DNA of 64,000 nt from Brevundimonas sp. LM2 (GTDB lineage: Bacteria > Pseudomonadota > Alphaproteobacteria > Caulobacterales > Caulobacteraceae). A program made the position numbers and the translations under genes. Under the pieces are notes generated by a model. It was not told the DNA's origin and searched no databases. It saw nothing but the letters and a program-made list of their open reading frames with translations. How positions within the stretch are numbered: the stretch's first letter is position 1; the number at the start of each line of letters is the position of its first letter. The stretch is from the NCBI RefSeq assembly GCF_002002865.1, contig NZ_CP019508.1, positions 2,832,501 through 2,896,500 on the forward strand. The letters are read 5' to 3'. Positions 50,678 to 61,416 of this stretch are shown here, piece by piece.

Positions 50678-50881
50678 ATGGCCGACAGCGACATCCAGAC
50701 CCTGACCCAGTTCAACCTGGCCGAGACCGACGACGGCTATCTGCTGGAAATCGGCGGCGACGACGGCAATGTGATGCGACTGGCGGCCTCGGCCGAGCAG
50801 ATCGACGCCATCATCGAGGCGCTCGACGCCCTGCTGTCCGACGAGGACGACGCGGTCGACGCCGTGGACGACGCCGACTGA
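50678..50881 (+). CDS. Small acidic protein
   Basis: A 67-residue very acidic protein (ending SDEDDAVDAVDDAD). It begins at ATG 50678 behind an AAGGAGA site. ETDDGYLLEIGGDDGNVMRL and AASAEQIDAIIEALDALLSD suggest a compact alpha/beta domain plus tail. Function unknown; it may bind a basic partner. It lies 100 bases before alaS on the same strand. Confidence 0.7.
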   Translation: MADSDIQTLTQFNLAETDDGYLLEIGGDDGNVMRLAASAEQIDAIIEALDALLSDEDDAVDAVDDAD

Positions 50882-50981
50882 GGTCCCCCCGGCGCGGAAA
50901 GCCTTGGCTGACCGCGCCGCCCGTCTCTATATGCGTTTCCCCACGCCCCGCTCTCTCCCGCGCGCAGCCGACTGAAACGCC

Positions 50982-53630
50982 ATGTCCAGCCTGAAACAGA
51001 TCCGTTCGACCTTCCTCGACTTCTTCGCGGCCGACGGTCACGCCAAGGTTCACTCGGCCCCCCTGGTGCCGCAGAACGACCCGACGCTGATGTTCGTCAA
51101 TGCGGGCATGGTGCCGTTCAAGGACTATTTCACCGGCGCGGCCACGCCCCCCTACCCGCGCGCGACCAGCTCGCAGAAATGCGTCCGCGCGGGCGGCAAG
51201 CACAATGATCTGGACAATGTCGGCTACACCGCCCGGCACCTGACCTTCTTCGAGATGCTGGGCAACTTCAGCTTCGGCGACTATTTCAAGGACCACGCCA
51301 TCGAACAGGCGTGGAAACTGGTCACCGAAGGCTACGGGCTCGATCCGAACCGGCTGCTCGTCACCGTCTATATCGACGACGACGAGGCCGCCGCGATCTG
51401 GAAGAAGGTCACCGGCTTCGGCGACGACAAGATCATCCGCATCGCCGGCTCTGACAATTTCTGGGCCATGGGCGACAACGGTCCCTGCGGCCCCTGCACC
51501 GAGATCTTCTGGGACTACGGTGACCACATCGCCGGCGGCCCTCCGGGTTCGCCCGACGAGGACGGCGACCGCTATGTGGAGATCTGGAACAACGTCTTCA
51601 TGCAGTTCGAGAAGGAGAACGACGAGATCGTTCGCAGCCTTCCTAAGCCCAGCGTCGACACCGGCATGGGCCTGGAGCGGATGACCAGCGTGCTGCAGGG
51701 CAAGAACTCGGTGTTCGACACCGACCTGTTCCAGACCCTGATCGCCGCCTCCGAGGACGCCACCTCGACGAAGTCGGAAGGTGACCGCGCCGCCAGCCAC
51801 CGCGTCATCGCCGACCACCTGCGCTCCTCGTCCTTCCTGATCGCCGACGGCGTCACGCCGTCGAACGAAGGCCGGGGCTATGTCCTGCGCCGCATCATGC
51901 GCCGCGCCATGCGCCACGCCCACCTGCTGGGGGCCGCAGATCCCCTGATGCACCGTCTGGTCCCGACGCTCGTCAGCGAGATGGGCGAGGCCTATCCGGA
52001 GCTGGCCCGCGCCCAGGCCTCGATCGAGGACACGCTGAAGCAGGAGGAGATCCGCTTCCGCACCACCCTCGGCCGCGGCATGGGCCTGCTGGAGGACGCC
52101 ACGCGCGACCTGTCCGAGGGCGGGGTCATCCCCGGCCAGACCGCCTTCACCCTGTACGACACCTATGGCTTCCCGCTGGACCTGACCCAGGACGAGGCGC
52201 GCCGGCGCGGCTTCACCGTCGACACCGCCGCCTTCGATGCGGCCATGGAACAGCAGAAGACGCGCGGCAAGGCCAACTGGAAGGGCTCCGGCCAGTCCGC
52301 CTCGACCGGCGAATGGCTGGCGCTGAAGGACCGTCTGGGGCCGACCGTCTTCACCGGCTATGACGCCGTCGACGGCTCGGGCGAGGTCCTGGCCATCCTG
52401 AAGGACGGCAGCGCCGCCGACAGCGTCGAGACCGGCGAGACCGCCGAGGTCCTGTTCGACCAGACCCCCTTCTATGGCGAGGGCGGCGGCCAGTCCGGCG
52501 ACAAGGGCGAGATCGAGTGGGAGGGCGGCAGTGCCCGCGTTCTCGACGTGCTCAAGCCCACCGGCGACCTCTATGCCCACACCGTCGAGGTCATCGCCGG
52601 CAGCCTGACCGTCGGCACCCGCGCTCAGCTGCGCGCGGCTCCCGAGGCGCGCCTGACGACCCGCGCCAACCACTCGGCGGCGCACCTGCTGCACGCGGCC
52701 CTGGCTCATGTGCTGGGCCCGCACGTGGCCCAGAAGGGTCAGCTGGTCGACGCCGACCGGATGCGGTTCGACTTTAGCCACAATGCGCCCGTGACCGAGG
52801 CCGAACTGGCCGCCATGGAGGACGAGGTTAACGCCGTCATCCGCCAGAACCTGCCCGCCGAGACCCAGCTGATGGCCCCCCAGGAGGCCATCGCGGCCGG
52901 CGCCATCGCCCTGTTCGGCGAGAAATACGGCGACGAGGTCCGGGTCCTGACCCTGGGCCGGTCGCTGGTGGATGCGGCCAAGCCCTATTCGGTCGAACTG
53001 TGCGGCGGCACCCATGTGGCCCGCACCGGCGACATCGCCCTGTTCAAGATTGTGTCAGAGACGGGCGTCGCCGCCGGCATCCGCCGCATCGAGGCCCTGA
53101 CCGGCGAGGCCGCCCGCCAGTATCTGCTGGCCCAGGCCGGGGTGGCCAGAACCCTCGCGCAGTCGTTCAAGGTCCAGCCCCTGGACGTCCCGGCCCGGGT
53201 CGAGGCCCTGGTCGCCGACCGCCGCGCGCTGGAGAAGCAGGTCGCCGATCTGAAGAAGCAGCTGGCGCTGGGTGGCGGCGGCTCGGCCGCGGCCGCCCCG
53301 GAGGAGATCGCCGGCATCAAGCTGATCGCCCGCATCCTGGACGGCGTCGACGGCAAGGGCCTGCGCGGCGTGGCCGAAGACTTCCGCAAACAGGTCGGCT
53401 CCGGCGTGGTGGCCTTGATCGGCGTCACCGACGGCAAGGCGGCGGTCACCGTGGCCGCGACCTCGGACGTCACCGACCGGGTCAACGCCGCCGACCTGGC
53501 CCGCGCCGCCGTGATTGCCATGGGCGGTCAGGGCGCGGGCGGCAAGGCCGACTTCGCCCAGGGCGGAGCGCCGGACGGCTCGAAGGCCGAGGCCGGCCTG
53601 GCGGCGGTGCGGGCGACGCTGGGGGGCTGA
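50982..53630 (+). CDS. alaS: Alanyl-tRNA synthetase
   Basis: An 882-residue class II synthetase. The catalytic domain has QNDPTLMFVNAGMVPFKDYF, SQKCVRAGGKHNDLDNVGYT and GDNGPCGPCTEIF. The editing domain has the zinc ligands of NHSAAHLLHAAL and CGGTHV. The C-Ala domain follows. The length is typical. The stop directly abuts the stop of the convergent DUF2939 gene. Confidence 0.98.
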   Translation: MSSLKQIRSTFLDFFAADGHAKVHSAPLVPQNDPTLMFVNAGMVPFKDYFTGAATPPYPRATSSQKCVRAGGKHNDLDNVGYTARHLTFFEMLGNFSFGDYFKDHAIEQAWKLVTEGYGLDPNRLLVTVYIDDDEAAAIWKKVTGFGDDKIIRIAGSDNFWAMGDNGPCGPCTEIFWDYGDHIAGGPPGSPDEDGDRYVEIWNNVFMQFEKENDEIVRSLPKPSVDTGMGLERMTSVLQGKNSVFDTDLFQTLIAASEDATSTKSEGDRAASHRVIADHLRSSSFLIADGVTPSNEGRGYVLRRIMRRAMRHAHLLGAADPLMHRLVPTLVSEMGEAYPELARAQASIEDTLKQEEIRFRTTLGRGMGLLEDATRDLSEGGVIPGQTAFTLYDTYGFPLDLTQDEARRRGFTVDTAAFDAAMEQQKTRGKANWKGSGQSASTGEWLALKDRLGPTVFTGYDAVDGSGEVLAILKDGSAADSVETGETAEVLFDQTPFYGEGGGQSGDKGEIEWEGGSARVLDVLKPTGDLYAHTVEVIAGSLTVGTRAQLRAAPEARLTTRANHSAAHLLHAALAHVLGPHVAQKGQLVDADRMRFDFSHNAPVTEAELAAMEDEVNAVIRQNLPAETQLMAPQEAIAAGAIALFGEKYGDEVRVLTLGRSLVDAAKPYSVELCGGTHVARTGDIALFKIVSETGVAAGIRRIEALTGEAARQYLLAQAGVARTLAQSFKVQPLDVPARVEALVADRRALEKQVADLKKQLALGGGGSAAAAPEEIAGIKLIARILDGVDGKGLRGVAEDFRKQVGSGVVALIGVTDGKAAVTVAATSDVTDRVNAADLARAAVIAMGGQGAGGKADFAQGGAPDGSKAEAGLAAVRATLGG

Positions 53631-54176
53631 TCAGCCCTCCGGCAGGTCGATGCCCGTCAGCCGCCAGTCGAACAGACCCTGGCGCGTCAGCAGCAGCTTC
53701 AGGGTCTGGTTCGGCCGTTCGACGTTGGTCAGGCGGACGGCGAAGGTGTTCAGGTCGCGATAGCCGTAGCTGCGGCGGATCTCGGGGCTGTCGTTTTCGG
53801 CCGGGGCTGGCGCGGTCGCGCCCTCGGTCGGATCGGGCACATCGGCCGTCCGCACCATGGCGGCGACGGTCGGCGCGGTGACCAAGGCGTCCACCGCCCC
53901 CCCGACCAGCATGGGTGCCAGCATCATGCCCAGCCCGCCCAGACCACTGTCGCGCACCCGGGGGTCGGCCTGGGCCTCGGCCATCAGTCGGGCGGTCAAT
54001 TCGTCCTTCAGACTGTCGCGGAAGGCCGGGAAATCCACCATCCGCTCCAGCCCCGCCTCGTCGCCGGCCTCCGCCGCCGCGACCAGGGCCCGAACCGTCA
54101 GCAAGGGACTGCCGAAATAGGCGACCAGGAAGCCGATCACGGCCAGCCCGATCAGTCCCTTGAACAGGCGCGTCAT
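53631..54176 (-). CDS. DUF2939 family protein
   Basis: A 181-residue protein with an N-terminal membrane segment (FKGLIGLAVIGFLVAYFGSP) and the DUF2939 pattern LLTVRALVAAAEAGDEAGLE then MVDFPAFRDSLKDELT. The C-terminal LFDWRLTGIDLPEG matches its neighbour's EWRLVHIGLPDG. ATG 54176 overlaps the previous stop as TGATG. The role is unknown; it probably lies in the periplasm, tethered. Confidence 0.78.
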   Translation of the reverse strand: MTRLFKGLIGLAVIGFLVAYFGSPLLTVRALVAAAEAGDEAGLERMVDFPAFRDSLKDELTARLMAEAQADPRVRDSGLGGLGMMLAPMLVGGAVDALVTAPTVAAMVRTADVPDPTEGATAPAPAENDSPEIRRSYGYRDLNTFAVRLTNVERPNQTLKLLLTRQGLFDWRLTGIDLPEG

Positions 54177-54778
54177 CAATTCGTCTCCGGGGTCGGGGTG
54201 GTCGTGGTCGCTCGGGGAGCCGTCGCGCGGGCAGGGGCCGGGGCGGCGCCATCGGGCAGGCCGATATGCACCAGCCTCCACTCGAACGGGCCGCGCCGCT
54301 CGAAGGTGAAGGCCGTGTCAGCCCCCGCCGCATTCCTGACCGCCATGCGGGCGCGGTTGACACCCCAATAGGTCGGCCGGGGCCAGGGGGCGGGATCGGC
54401 GTCCTTGGCGAGGGTCGGCGTGCGCAGGAGGGCTGCCCGCCCCTCCCCCCGGGTCAGGCCGTCGATGGCGTCAGGCGTCAGATAGGCGTCGGGGTTCGGC
54501 CCCTGGGGCGCGACCGTGTCCTGGAACTGGCGGCGCACCGCCCCGATCGGATCGGTCATGAAGGACGGCGGCGGGGCCAGGGCCTCGGCCCGCGCCGACA
54601 GTTGAGGCCGCAGTGAAGCGCGCACCGCATCGAAATCGACCAGCCGCTGCAGGCCTGCGACATCGTCGACCTGGGCCGCCGAACGGATGCCGAAGAAGGC
54701 GACCACCGGGGCGGCGAAGAACGACGCCACCGCCGAGGCGATGACAGTCAGCAAAAGCCTTCCTAGCATGATCTTCAC
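54176..54778 (-). CDS. DUF2939 family protein (paralogue)
   Basis: A 200-residue paralogue of the next gene, with the same layout: an N-terminal membrane segment (LLLTVIASAVASFFAAPVVA), then RLVDFDAVRASLRPQLSARA and a C-terminal FEWRLVHIGLPDG. The start is GTG 54778; ATG 54769 is possible. It ends in a Pro/Thr-rich tail. The two are a tandem duplicate and translationally coupled. Confidence 0.75.
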   Translation of the reverse strand: MKIMLGRLLLTVIASAVASFFAAPVVAFFGIRSAAQVDDVAGLQRLVDFDAVRASLRPQLSARAEALAPPPSFMTDPIGAVRRQFQDTVAPQGPNPDAYLTPDAIDGLTRGEGRAALLRTPTLAKDADPAPWPRPTYWGVNRARMAVRNAAGADTAFTFERRGPFEWRLVHIGLPDGAAPAPARATAPRATTTTPTPETN

Positions 54779-54844
54779 GCGGTGGTCTCCCCTCCTCCGG
54801 CGTCCACAGCATCATGCACGGGCGAAGCCTCGGCTCAAACGAAA

Positions 54845-54869
54845 CCCCGCCGGAGAAGCTCCGGCGGGG
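54845..54869 (-). terminator. Terminator of icd
   Basis: A perfect 11-bp stem CCCCGCCGGAG / CTCCGGCGGGG with a 3-base loop lies just beyond the icd stop. On the minus strand it is followed by TTTCGTTT. Confidence 0.85.
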
Positions 54870-54894
54870 TCGAAATATTCCGAACCGTGATCGC

Positions 54895-56115
54895 TCAGCC
54901 GATCTCGGGCAGGGAGGCCTTGAGGTTCTCGGCCACCTTGTCGAGGAAGCCTTCGGTGGTCAGCCAGCCCTGTTGGTCGCCGACCAGCAGCGCCAGGTCC
55001 TTGGTCATGTAACCGGCCTCCACCGTCTCGACCACGACCCGCTCCAGGGTGGCGGCGAAGGTGGCCAGTTCGGCGTTATCGTCCAGCTTGGCCCGGTGGG
55101 CGAAGCCGCGGGTCCAGGCGTAGATCGAGGCGATGGAGTTGGTCGAGGTGGCTTCGCCCTTCTGGTGCTGGCGGTAGTGACGCGTCACCGTACCGTGGGC
55201 GGCCTCGGATTCCAGCACCCGGCCGTCCGGGGTCAGCAGGACCGAGGTCATCAGGCCCAGCGAGCCGAAGCCCTGGGCCACGATGTCGGACTGGACGTCG
55301 CCGTCATAGTTCTTGCAAGCCCAGACGAAGCCGCCCGACCATTTGATCGCCGCGGCCACCATGTCGTCGATCAGGCGGTGCTCATAGGTCAGGCCCTTGG
55401 CCTTGAACTCGGCGGCATAGTGCTCGTCGAACACGGCCTGGAAGATGTCCTTGAAGCGGCCGTCATAGGCTTTCAGGATGGTGTTCTTGGTCGACAGATA
55501 GACCGGATAGTTGCGCTGCAGGCCGAAGGCGAAGCTGGCGTGGGCGAAGTCGGTGATCGAGTCGTCCAGGTTGTACATGCCCATGGCCACGCCGGCCGAG
55601 GGGAAGTCGAACACCTCATAGTTCTGCTCTTCGCCGTTGGCGCCGACCCATTTCATGGTCAGCTTGCCGGGGCCGGGGACCAGGAAGTCCGTGGCCTTGT
55701 ACTGGTCGCCGAAGGCATGGCGGCCGACGACGATGGGCTGGGTCCAGCCGGGCACCAGGCGCGGAACGTTCGAGCAGATGATCGGCTCGCGGAAGACCAC
55801 GCCGCCCAGGATGTTGCGGATCGTGCCGTTGGGCGACTTCCACATCTTCTTCAGGCCGAACTCCTTCACCCGGGCCTCGTCCGGGGTGATGGTGGCGCAT
55901 TTGACGCCGACGCCGTGGGTCTGGATCGCGTGGGCGGCGTCGATCGTCACCTGGTCGTCGGTGGCGTCGCGGTTCTCCATCGACAGGTCGTAGTAGTCGA
56001 GCTTCAGGTCGACGAACGGAAAGACCAGCTTGTCCTTGATCCACTGCCAGATGATGCGGGTCATCTCGTCGCCGTCGATGTCGACGATGGGATTGGCGAC
56101 CTGGATCTTGGCCAT
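54895..56115 (-). CDS. icd: NADP-dependent isocitrate dehydrogenase
   Basis: A 406-residue homodimeric enzyme of the TCA cycle that converts isocitrate to 2-oxoglutarate. Start is [20 protein letters not shown]. The substrate-binding [12 protein letters not shown] and metal-binding [20 protein letters not shown] and [20 protein letters not shown] are intact. The size is that of the eukaryote-like type common in alphaproteobacteria. An organic-acid permease gene lies just upstream on the same strand. Confidence 0.96.
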   Translation of the reverse strand: MAKIQVANPIVDIDGDEMTRIIWQWIKDKLVFPFVDLKLDYYDLSMENRDATDDQVTIDAAHAIQTHGVGVKCATITPDEARVKEFGLKKMWKSPNGTIRNILGGVVFREPIICSNVPRLVPGWTQPIVVGRHAFGDQYKATDFLVPGPGKLTMKWVGANGEEQNYEVFDFPSAGVAMGMYNLDDSITDFAHASFAFGLQRNYPVYLSTKNTILKAYDGRFKDIFQAVFDEHYAAEFKAKGLTYEHRLIDDMVAAAIKWSGGFVWACKNYDGDVQSDIVAQGFGSLGLMTSVLLTPDGRVLESEAAHGTVTRHYRQHQKGEATSTNSIASIYAWTRGFAHRAKLDDNAELATFAATLERVVVETVEAGYMTKDLALLVGDQQGWLTTEGFLDKVAENLKASLPEIG

Positions 56116-56216
56116 GGGAGGGTCCTTGGATGCTGGAAAAACAGGGAGGTGGCGGGCGGTATAGCGAGGCCGGGGCCGGGACGCAAAGGCGGAGCGCGAG
56201 CGGCCCTCGCCCTCGC

Positions 56217-57518
56217 TCAAGCGTCGCCGGAACCCGACCCCGCCTTGCCGAGCGGGGCCGTTTCCGGGGCCAGGAAGAAGATCGGGATCACGGCCAGGGC
56301 CACGACGGCGATCATCGCCCCGGGGGCCACGCTGGATCCGGTGCGGGCCACAAGCAGTTCGGCCACCCAAGGCGTGAAGCCGCCGAACACGGCCGTCGCC
56401 GCCGTCGCGCCCAGCGCCAGCCCGGTCAGCCGCCCCTCGCCCGGGAACTGTTCGGCGGTGGCCACCGCGCCCACCGCGCTGACCCCGCCCGCCACCCCCG
56501 CCAGGACCACGGCCCCCAGCAGGGCCCGGGCGGTGGTCCCCTCGCCCATCAGCCAGAACATCGTCATCGGCAGGACGGCGGCGCAGACGGCCAGTCCGAT
56601 CAGCACGGGCTTCCGCCCGATGCGGTCCGACAGCAGACCGGCCAAGGGCGTCACGGCGATCACCACCACGGCGGCGATCGTCGCCAGCCATAGCGCCTCG
56701 GTCTCGCCGAACGCCCCGGCCGAGGTCAGGAAGGCGGGCACATAGGTGATGCCGACATAGTAGGTGATCGACCCCAGAGCCGAGATGGCGAAGGCCCGCG
56801 CGATGCCGACGCGGTGATGCGTCAGGGCGTGTCTCAGCGGATGGCGGGGCACGGTGCCGGCGGCCTGCTGGCGTTCGAAATCGGGGGATTCCTGCATCGT
56901 CGACCGGGCGATCCAGACGCTGCCCGCCAAGGCCGCTCCGATCAGGAAGGGAATGCGCCAGCCCCAGCCGTCCAGATCGGGCGGGCTCAGCAGATGCACG
57001 GTCAGGGCCGAGATGCCGACGGCCAGCAGGGCCCCGATCTCGCTGGCGGCCGAGGCGGACGAGGCGACCAGGCCACGCCGATGCGCCGGGGCTCCCTCCA
57101 GCAGATAGGCGACGACGCCGGTGTATTCGCCCCCGACCGAGAACCCCATCACGCAGCGGATCAGCAGCAGCAGCAGCCCCGCCGCCGGCCCGATCTGGGC
57201 GTAGGTCGGCAGCACCGCCGTCGCCAGCATCGCGGCCGTCATCAGGGCGACCGACAGCAGGAGCGCGCGGCGTCGGCCCAGCCGGTCGCCGATATGGCCG
57301 AACACCACCGCCCCGATCGGCCGCATCAGATAGGCCACCGCGAACCCGCCCAGGGTCACCAGCAGCGAGCCCTCCCCGCCGCCGAAGAAGACCCGCGACA
57401 GCACCGTGGCCAGATACAGATACAGGGTGAAGTCGTACCATTCGACCACGGTCGAGAAGGCCGCGATGGCCATCGAGCCCCGCGACATCGGCCGGTGCAC
57501 GGGGAGCGAGGTGTCCAT
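56217..57518 (-). CDS. MHS family MFS transporter (dicarboxylate/oxoglutarate-type)
   Basis: A 433-residue proton symporter with 12 membrane segments of the metabolite:H+ symporter (MHS) subfamily. Family motifs are [29 protein letters not shown] and [15 protein letters not shown]. Members import citrate, 2-oxoglutarate, proline betaine or similar. ATG 57518 overlaps the dctA stop as TGATG. It precedes icd, so an organic acid is likely. Confidence 0.85.
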   Translation of the reverse strand: MDTSLPVHRPMSRGSMAIAAFSTVVEWYDFTLYLYLATVLSRVFFGGGEGSLLVTLGGFAVAYLMRPIGAVVFGHIGDRLGRRRALLLSVALMTAAMLATAVLPTYAQIGPAAGLLLLLIRCVMGFSVGGEYTGVVAYLLEGAPAHRRGLVASSASAASEIGALLAVGISALTVHLLSPPDLDGWGWRIPFLIGAALAGSVWIARSTMQESPDFERQQAAGTVPRHPLRHALTHHRVGIARAFAISALGSITYYVGITYVPAFLTSAGAFGETEALWLATIAAVVVIAVTPLAGLLSDRIGRKPVLIGLAVCAAVLPMTMFWLMGEGTTARALLGAVVLAGVAGGVSAVGAVATAEQFPGEGRLTGLALGATAATAVFGGFTPWVAELLVARTGSSVAPGAMIAVVALAVIPIFFLAPETAPLGKAGSGSGDA

Positions 57519-58879
57519 CAATCCTTCGTCACGACCAGGTCGTCACCCGGGCCGGCGGCCGGATCGGGCCCCGCCGCCAGGGCGCGAGGCGCGCCGTCCA
57601 GCGCCGCGCGCAGGGCGTCGCGGTCTAGCTCGCCTTCCCAGCGGGCGACGACGATCGTGGCCACGGCATTGCCGATGAAGTTGGTCAGGGCCCGGCACTC
57701 GCTCATGAACCGGTCGATGCCCAGGATCAGCGCCATGCCCGCGATCGGCACGCTGGGCACCACGGCCAGGGTCGCGGCCAGGGTGATGAAGCCCGCCCCG
57801 GTGATGCCCGCCGCCCCCTTGGAGCTCAGCATGGCGACCAGCAGCAGCAGCACCTGGTCCTGCAGGCTGAGCTCGATGTTCAGCGCCTGGGCGATGAACA
57901 GGGCCGCCATGGTCATGTAGATGTTGGTGCCGTCCAGGTTGAACGAATAGCCGGTCGGCACGACCAGGCCGACGACCGACTTGGACGCCCCGGCCCGCTC
58001 CATCTTTTGCAGCAGGCTGGGCAGGGCCGCCTCCGACGAGGAGGTGCCGAGCACCAGCAGCAGCTCCTCCTTCAGATAGCGGATCAGCTTGAAGATCGAG
58101 AAGCCGTTGGCCACCCCGACCAGGCCCAGGATGCCCAGCACGAAGATGGCGGCGGTCAGGTAGAAGGTGGCGACCAGGGCGATCAGATTGACCACCGTGG
58201 CGATGCCATAGGCCCCGATGGTGAAGGCGAAGGCCCCGAACGCCCCGATCGGCGCGGCCTTCATCAGGATGGCGACCAGTTTGAAGAAGGCGGTCGAGAC
58301 CGCCTCCAGCAGGGTCAGCACCGGCTTGCCCGCGTCGCCCACGCTGGCCAGGGCGATGCCGAACAGCACCGAGACGAACAGCACCTGCAGGATGTTGCCG
58401 GTCGAGAAGGCGCTGACGAAGGTGTCGGGAATGACGCCCAGCAGGAAGCCGATCAGGGTCGTCTCATGGGCGGCGGTCGAATACTGGGCCACCGCCGCCG
58501 GATCCAGCGTCGCCGGATCGATGTTCAGCCCCCGCCCCGGCTGGATCAGATTGCCGACCACCAGGCCGACGATCAGGGCCAGGGTCGAGAACACCAGGAA
58601 ATAGCCGAAGGCCTTGGCCGCCACCCGCCCGACCCGGCCCAGGTCGCGCATGCCGGCGATGCCGGTGACGATAGTCAGGAAGATCACCGGGGCGATGATC
58701 ATCTTGACCAGTTTGATGAAGCCGTCGCCCAGCGGCTTCAGGCTCTCGCCGAACGCGGGGAAGAAATGCCCGATCAGCCCGCCCAGCACGATGGCGGCCA
58801 GGACCTGGGCATACAGGTGCCGGTACCAGGGGCGGTGCGGCGCTGGGGTCGGCGGGGAGGATGGAACGGGTCCGGCCAA
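57518..58879 (-). CDS. dctA: C4-dicarboxylate:cation symporter DctA
   Basis: A 453-residue inner-membrane carrier for succinate, fumarate and malate. The family serine-rich loop [40 protein letters not shown] and [14 protein letters not shown] are intact. The frame is open to 59017, but the TTG at 58879 has a CAGGAG site at good spacing and avoids overlap with the epimerase gene. It is translationally coupled to the MHS permease. Confidence 0.92.
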   Translation of the reverse strand: MAGPVPSSPPTPAPHRPWYRHLYAQVLAAIVLGGLIGHFFPAFGESLKPLGDGFIKLVKMIIAPVIFLTIVTGIAGMRDLGRVGRVAAKAFGYFLVFSTLALIVGLVVGNLIQPGRGLNIDPATLDPAAVAQYSTAAHETTLIGFLLGVIPDTFVSAFSTGNILQVLFVSVLFGIALASVGDAGKPVLTLLEAVSTAFFKLVAILMKAAPIGAFGAFAFTIGAYGIATVVNLIALVATFYLTAAIFVLGILGLVGVANGFSIFKLIRYLKEELLLVLGTSSSEAALPSLLQKMERAGASKSVVGLVVPTGYSFNLDGTNIYMTMAALFIAQALNIELSLQDQVLLLLVAMLSSKGAAGITGAGFITLAATLAVVPSVPIAGMALILGIDRFMSECRALTNFIGNAVATIVVARWEGELDRDALRAALDGAPRALAAGPDPAAGPGDDLVVTKD

Positions 58880-58977
58880 ATCGGTCTCCTGCGGTTCAGC
58901 CCCTTTCGAACACGATAAGCGACGCAAGCACCATGATTTTTCGCCTTGGGGCCAGCCGATGCGGTCTCGTGGGCCGG

Positions 58978-59961
58978 TCAGCCCCGGGCCTGATTCCGTC
59001 CGTTCCAGCTGCGCCACCAGTCCACGAACCGGGGCAGGCCGTCGGCCAGGGCCACCTTGGGCGCATAGCCCGTCAGGGCCTGCAGCTTGCCGATGTCGGC
59101 ATAGGTGGCCGTCACGTCGCCGGGCTGCATGGGCCGCATGATCTTGATGGCCTCGCGGCCCAGGGCCAGCTCCAGGATGGCGATCATGTCCATCAGTCCG
59201 ACCGGCTTGGAATCCCCGATGTTGTAGACCTCATGCCCGCCCCGCTCCGGCGGGTGGTCCAGCACGCCCAGCACCCCGTCGACGATGTCGTCGATATAGG
59301 TGAAGTCCCGCGCCATCCGGCCCTCGCCATAGACGTCGATCGGCTCGCCCCGCATGATCTTCTCGGTGAAGTCGAAATAGGCCATGTCGGGCCGACCCAT
59401 CGGCCCGTAGACGGTGAAGAACCGCAGCCCCGACTGGGGAAAGCCGTACAGGGCCGCATAGCTCTGGCTCAAGAGTTCGCACGAGCGTTTGGTGGCGGCG
59501 TACAGCGACACGGGCGAGACGGTGGGATCGTCCTCCCGGAACCCCGCCCCCTCCAGCGGCCGGTCGCCGTAGACCGAGCTGGACGAGGCATAGACCAGAT
59601 GCTCGACGCCGCCGTGTCGGCACGCTTCCAGCATCGACAGATGCCCCGCCAGGTTTGATCGCTCATAGGTGAAGGGGTGGTCGATCGAATATCGGACACC
59701 CGCCTGGGCGGCCAGATGGATGACCTGTTTGACGCCGTTGTCGCGAACCAGGGCCGCCATCACCTCGGGTTCGGCGATATCGGCCTCGACCATCCGGAAC
59801 GCCGGAAAGGCCGCCAGACGCTCGGCGCGCAGCCGTTTCAGGGCCGGATCATAATAGGCGTTGAAGATGTCCACGCCGATCACGGACCGACCCTCGGCCA
59901 GCAGACGTTCGGCGACATGCATGCCGACGAACCCGGCCGCGCCCGTGACCAGGACAGGCAT
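58978..59961 (-). CDS. NAD-dependent nucleotide-sugar epimerase (UDP-glucuronate 4-epimerase-like)
   Basis: A 327-residue extended-SDR enzyme. The NAD motif is [11 protein letters not shown], the active site has [10 protein letters not shown] and [11 protein letters not shown], and [17 protein letters not shown] is characteristic of UDP-glucuronate 4-epimerases. Start is ATG 59961 with a GGAGG site. It probably supplies sugar for surface polysaccharide. No other glycan genes are next to it. Confidence 0.85.
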   Translation of the reverse strand: MPVLVTGAAGFVGMHVAERLLAEGRSVIGVDIFNAYYDPALKRLRAERLAAFPAFRMVEADIAEPEVMAALVRDNGVKQVIHLAAQAGVRYSIDHPFTYERSNLAGHLSMLEACRHGGVEHLVYASSSSVYGDRPLEGAGFREDDPTVSPVSLYAATKRSCELLSQSYAALYGFPQSGLRFFTVYGPMGRPDMAYFDFTEKIMRGEPIDVYGEGRMARDFTYIDDIVDGVLGVLDHPPERGGHEVYNIGDSKPVGLMDMIAILELALGREAIKIMRPMQPGDVTATYADIGKLQALTGYAPKVALADGLPRFVDWWRSWNGRNQARG

Positions 59962-60133
59962 CGCAACTTCCTCCGACTCGGCGACGGCGGCGTCGCGCCA
60001 CGCTCCCATGCCGCCAGGCCGCGCCCTTTTTCAAGCCCGGGCTGGGGACAACTGAATCCGTAGGCGGCACGTTCTTCTCGTGAACCGCTTGCTCGCCCAC
60101 GTGTTTCGACAACCTGTGCGCGTGAGGCTTGGT

Positions 60134-60274
60134 ATGGCGATGAGTTGGGATGAGGAGACGGAGGCGCTTGTCCAGCGGTGGATCGTGACCTTCTGCGAGA
60201 TGCCGATCATCGTCGATCCCGTGTTGATGCGCGCTGTATTGGACGGCCCCCTGCCGCAAGAGGACAGACGATGA
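60134..60274 (+). CDS. Small hypothetical protein
   Basis: A 46-residue ORF (MAMSWDEETEALVQRWIVTF) with a GAGG site, whose stop overlaps the next start as ATGA. The frame is open a little further up to GTG 60080. The overlap suggests it is a real coupled gene. No family was recognised. Confidence 0.5.
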   Translation: MAMSWDEETEALVQRWIVTFCEMPIIVDPVLMRAVLDGPLPQEDRR

Positions 60275-60483
60275 CGGACAAGACGTTCAAGGCCGGCGAT
60301 ACGGTCGCCTGGGACCACAGCCAGGGCACGACCAAGGGCAAGGTGGTCAAAAAACTGACGTCGCCCACCAAGATCAAGTCGCACAAGGTTGCGGCGTCGA
60401 AGGACAATCCCGAATATCTGGTGGAAAGCACCAAGACCGGTGCCAAGGCGGCCCACAAACCGTCGGAACTGCGCAAGGCCTGA
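60271..60483 (+). CDS. HVA1/DUF2945 TUDOR-domain protein
   Basis: A 70-residue basic protein of the HVA1 family with the TUDOR-like fold: MTDKTFKAGDTVAWDHSQG, KVVKKLTSPTKIKSHKVAAS, then NPEYLVESTKTGAKAAHKPS. The family role is not settled. Start overlaps the small ORF's stop. The flavoprotein gene follows after 6 bases, so the three form a likely operon. Confidence 0.85.
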   Translation: MTDKTFKAGDTVAWDHSQGTTKGKVVKKLTSPTKIKSHKVAASKDNPEYLVESTKTGAKAAHKPSELRKA

Positions 60484-60489
60484 CCTCAA

Positions 60490-61401
60490 ATGACCGATCG
60501 CCCTGATGTCGATGTCCTGATCGTCGGCGCGGGGCCCGCGGGACTGACGGCCGCCACCTATCTCGGACGATTCCGGCGCTCGGTCCTGGTCGCCAACGGC
60601 GGGGACGCTCGGGCCAGCTGGATTCCCCTGAGCCACAACATGCCCGGCTTCCCGGCCGGGATCACCGGCGACGCCATCCTGCGCCGGATGCGCGAACAGG
60701 CCGAGGAATACGGCGCGGTGGTCGAGGACGGCCGGGTCGAGGAGCTGACACAGGGCGAGACCGGCTTCGTCGCCAGCCTGAATGGCCGAACGATCACGGC
60801 CCGCGCCGTGCTCGTCGCGACGGGGGTCGTGGACCACCATCCCGACCTGCCGGGGGTCGAGCGGGCGATCGAACGGGCCCTGATCCGCATCTGCCCGATC
60901 TGCGACGGCTTCGAGGCGACCGATCAGCGGATCGCCATCATCGGCGATAGCGACGCCGGGGTGCGCGAGGCGGCCTTCATGCTGTCCTATTCGGACCAGG
61001 TGACGCTGATCCACACGGGCCCGTCCGAAGCCCTGACCGAACGGGACGCCCTGACGCGACTGGGCATCCAGCTGGTCGAGACCGCGATCGAGAATGTCCG
61101 CATCGAGGGCGACCGGGTCACCGCCCTGTGCTGGAACGGGGCGTTCAGCGCCTTCGACACGGTGTATTCGGCGCTGGGCACCACCGCGAACAACAGCTTG
61201 CTGAAAGGCATAGGCGTGCGGGTGGCGGAGGACGGCCGCGTCGAGACCGACCTGCACCAGACCACCAGCATCCCCGGCCTCTATGCCGCCGGGGACGTGG
61301 TGCGTGGGCTGAATCAGATCGCGGTGGCCACGGCCGAGGCCGCGGTCGCCGCCACCGATATTCACAACAGCCTGCGCCGGGCCGACGGCCTGACCGTGTG
61401 A
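60490..61401 (+). CDS. Thioredoxin reductase-like FAD/NAD(P) oxidoreductase
   Basis: A 303-residue flavoprotein. The FAD motif is IVGAGPAGLTAATYLGRF, the redox-active CxxC is in CPICDGFEA, the NAD(P) loop is IIGDSDAGVREAAF and the C-terminal FAD motif is GLYAAGDVVRGLNQIAVATA. It is smaller than typical TrxB and its partner is not obvious. It is the third gene of the small-ORF/HVA1 operon. Confidence 0.88.
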   Translation: MTDRPDVDVLIVGAGPAGLTAATYLGRFRRSVLVANGGDARASWIPLSHNMPGFPAGITGDAILRRMREQAEEYGAVVEDGRVEELTQGETGFVASLNGRTITARAVLVATGVVDHHPDLPGVERAIERALIRICPICDGFEATDQRIAIIGDSDAGVREAAFMLSYSDQVTLIHTGPSEALTERDALTRLGIQLVETAIENVRIEGDRVTALCWNGAFSAFDTVYSALGTTANNSLLKGIGVRVAEDGRVETDLHQTTSIPGLYAAGDVVRGLNQIAVATAEAAVAATDIHNSLRRADGLTV

Positions 61402-61416
61402 GCCGGTAACCGTCCC

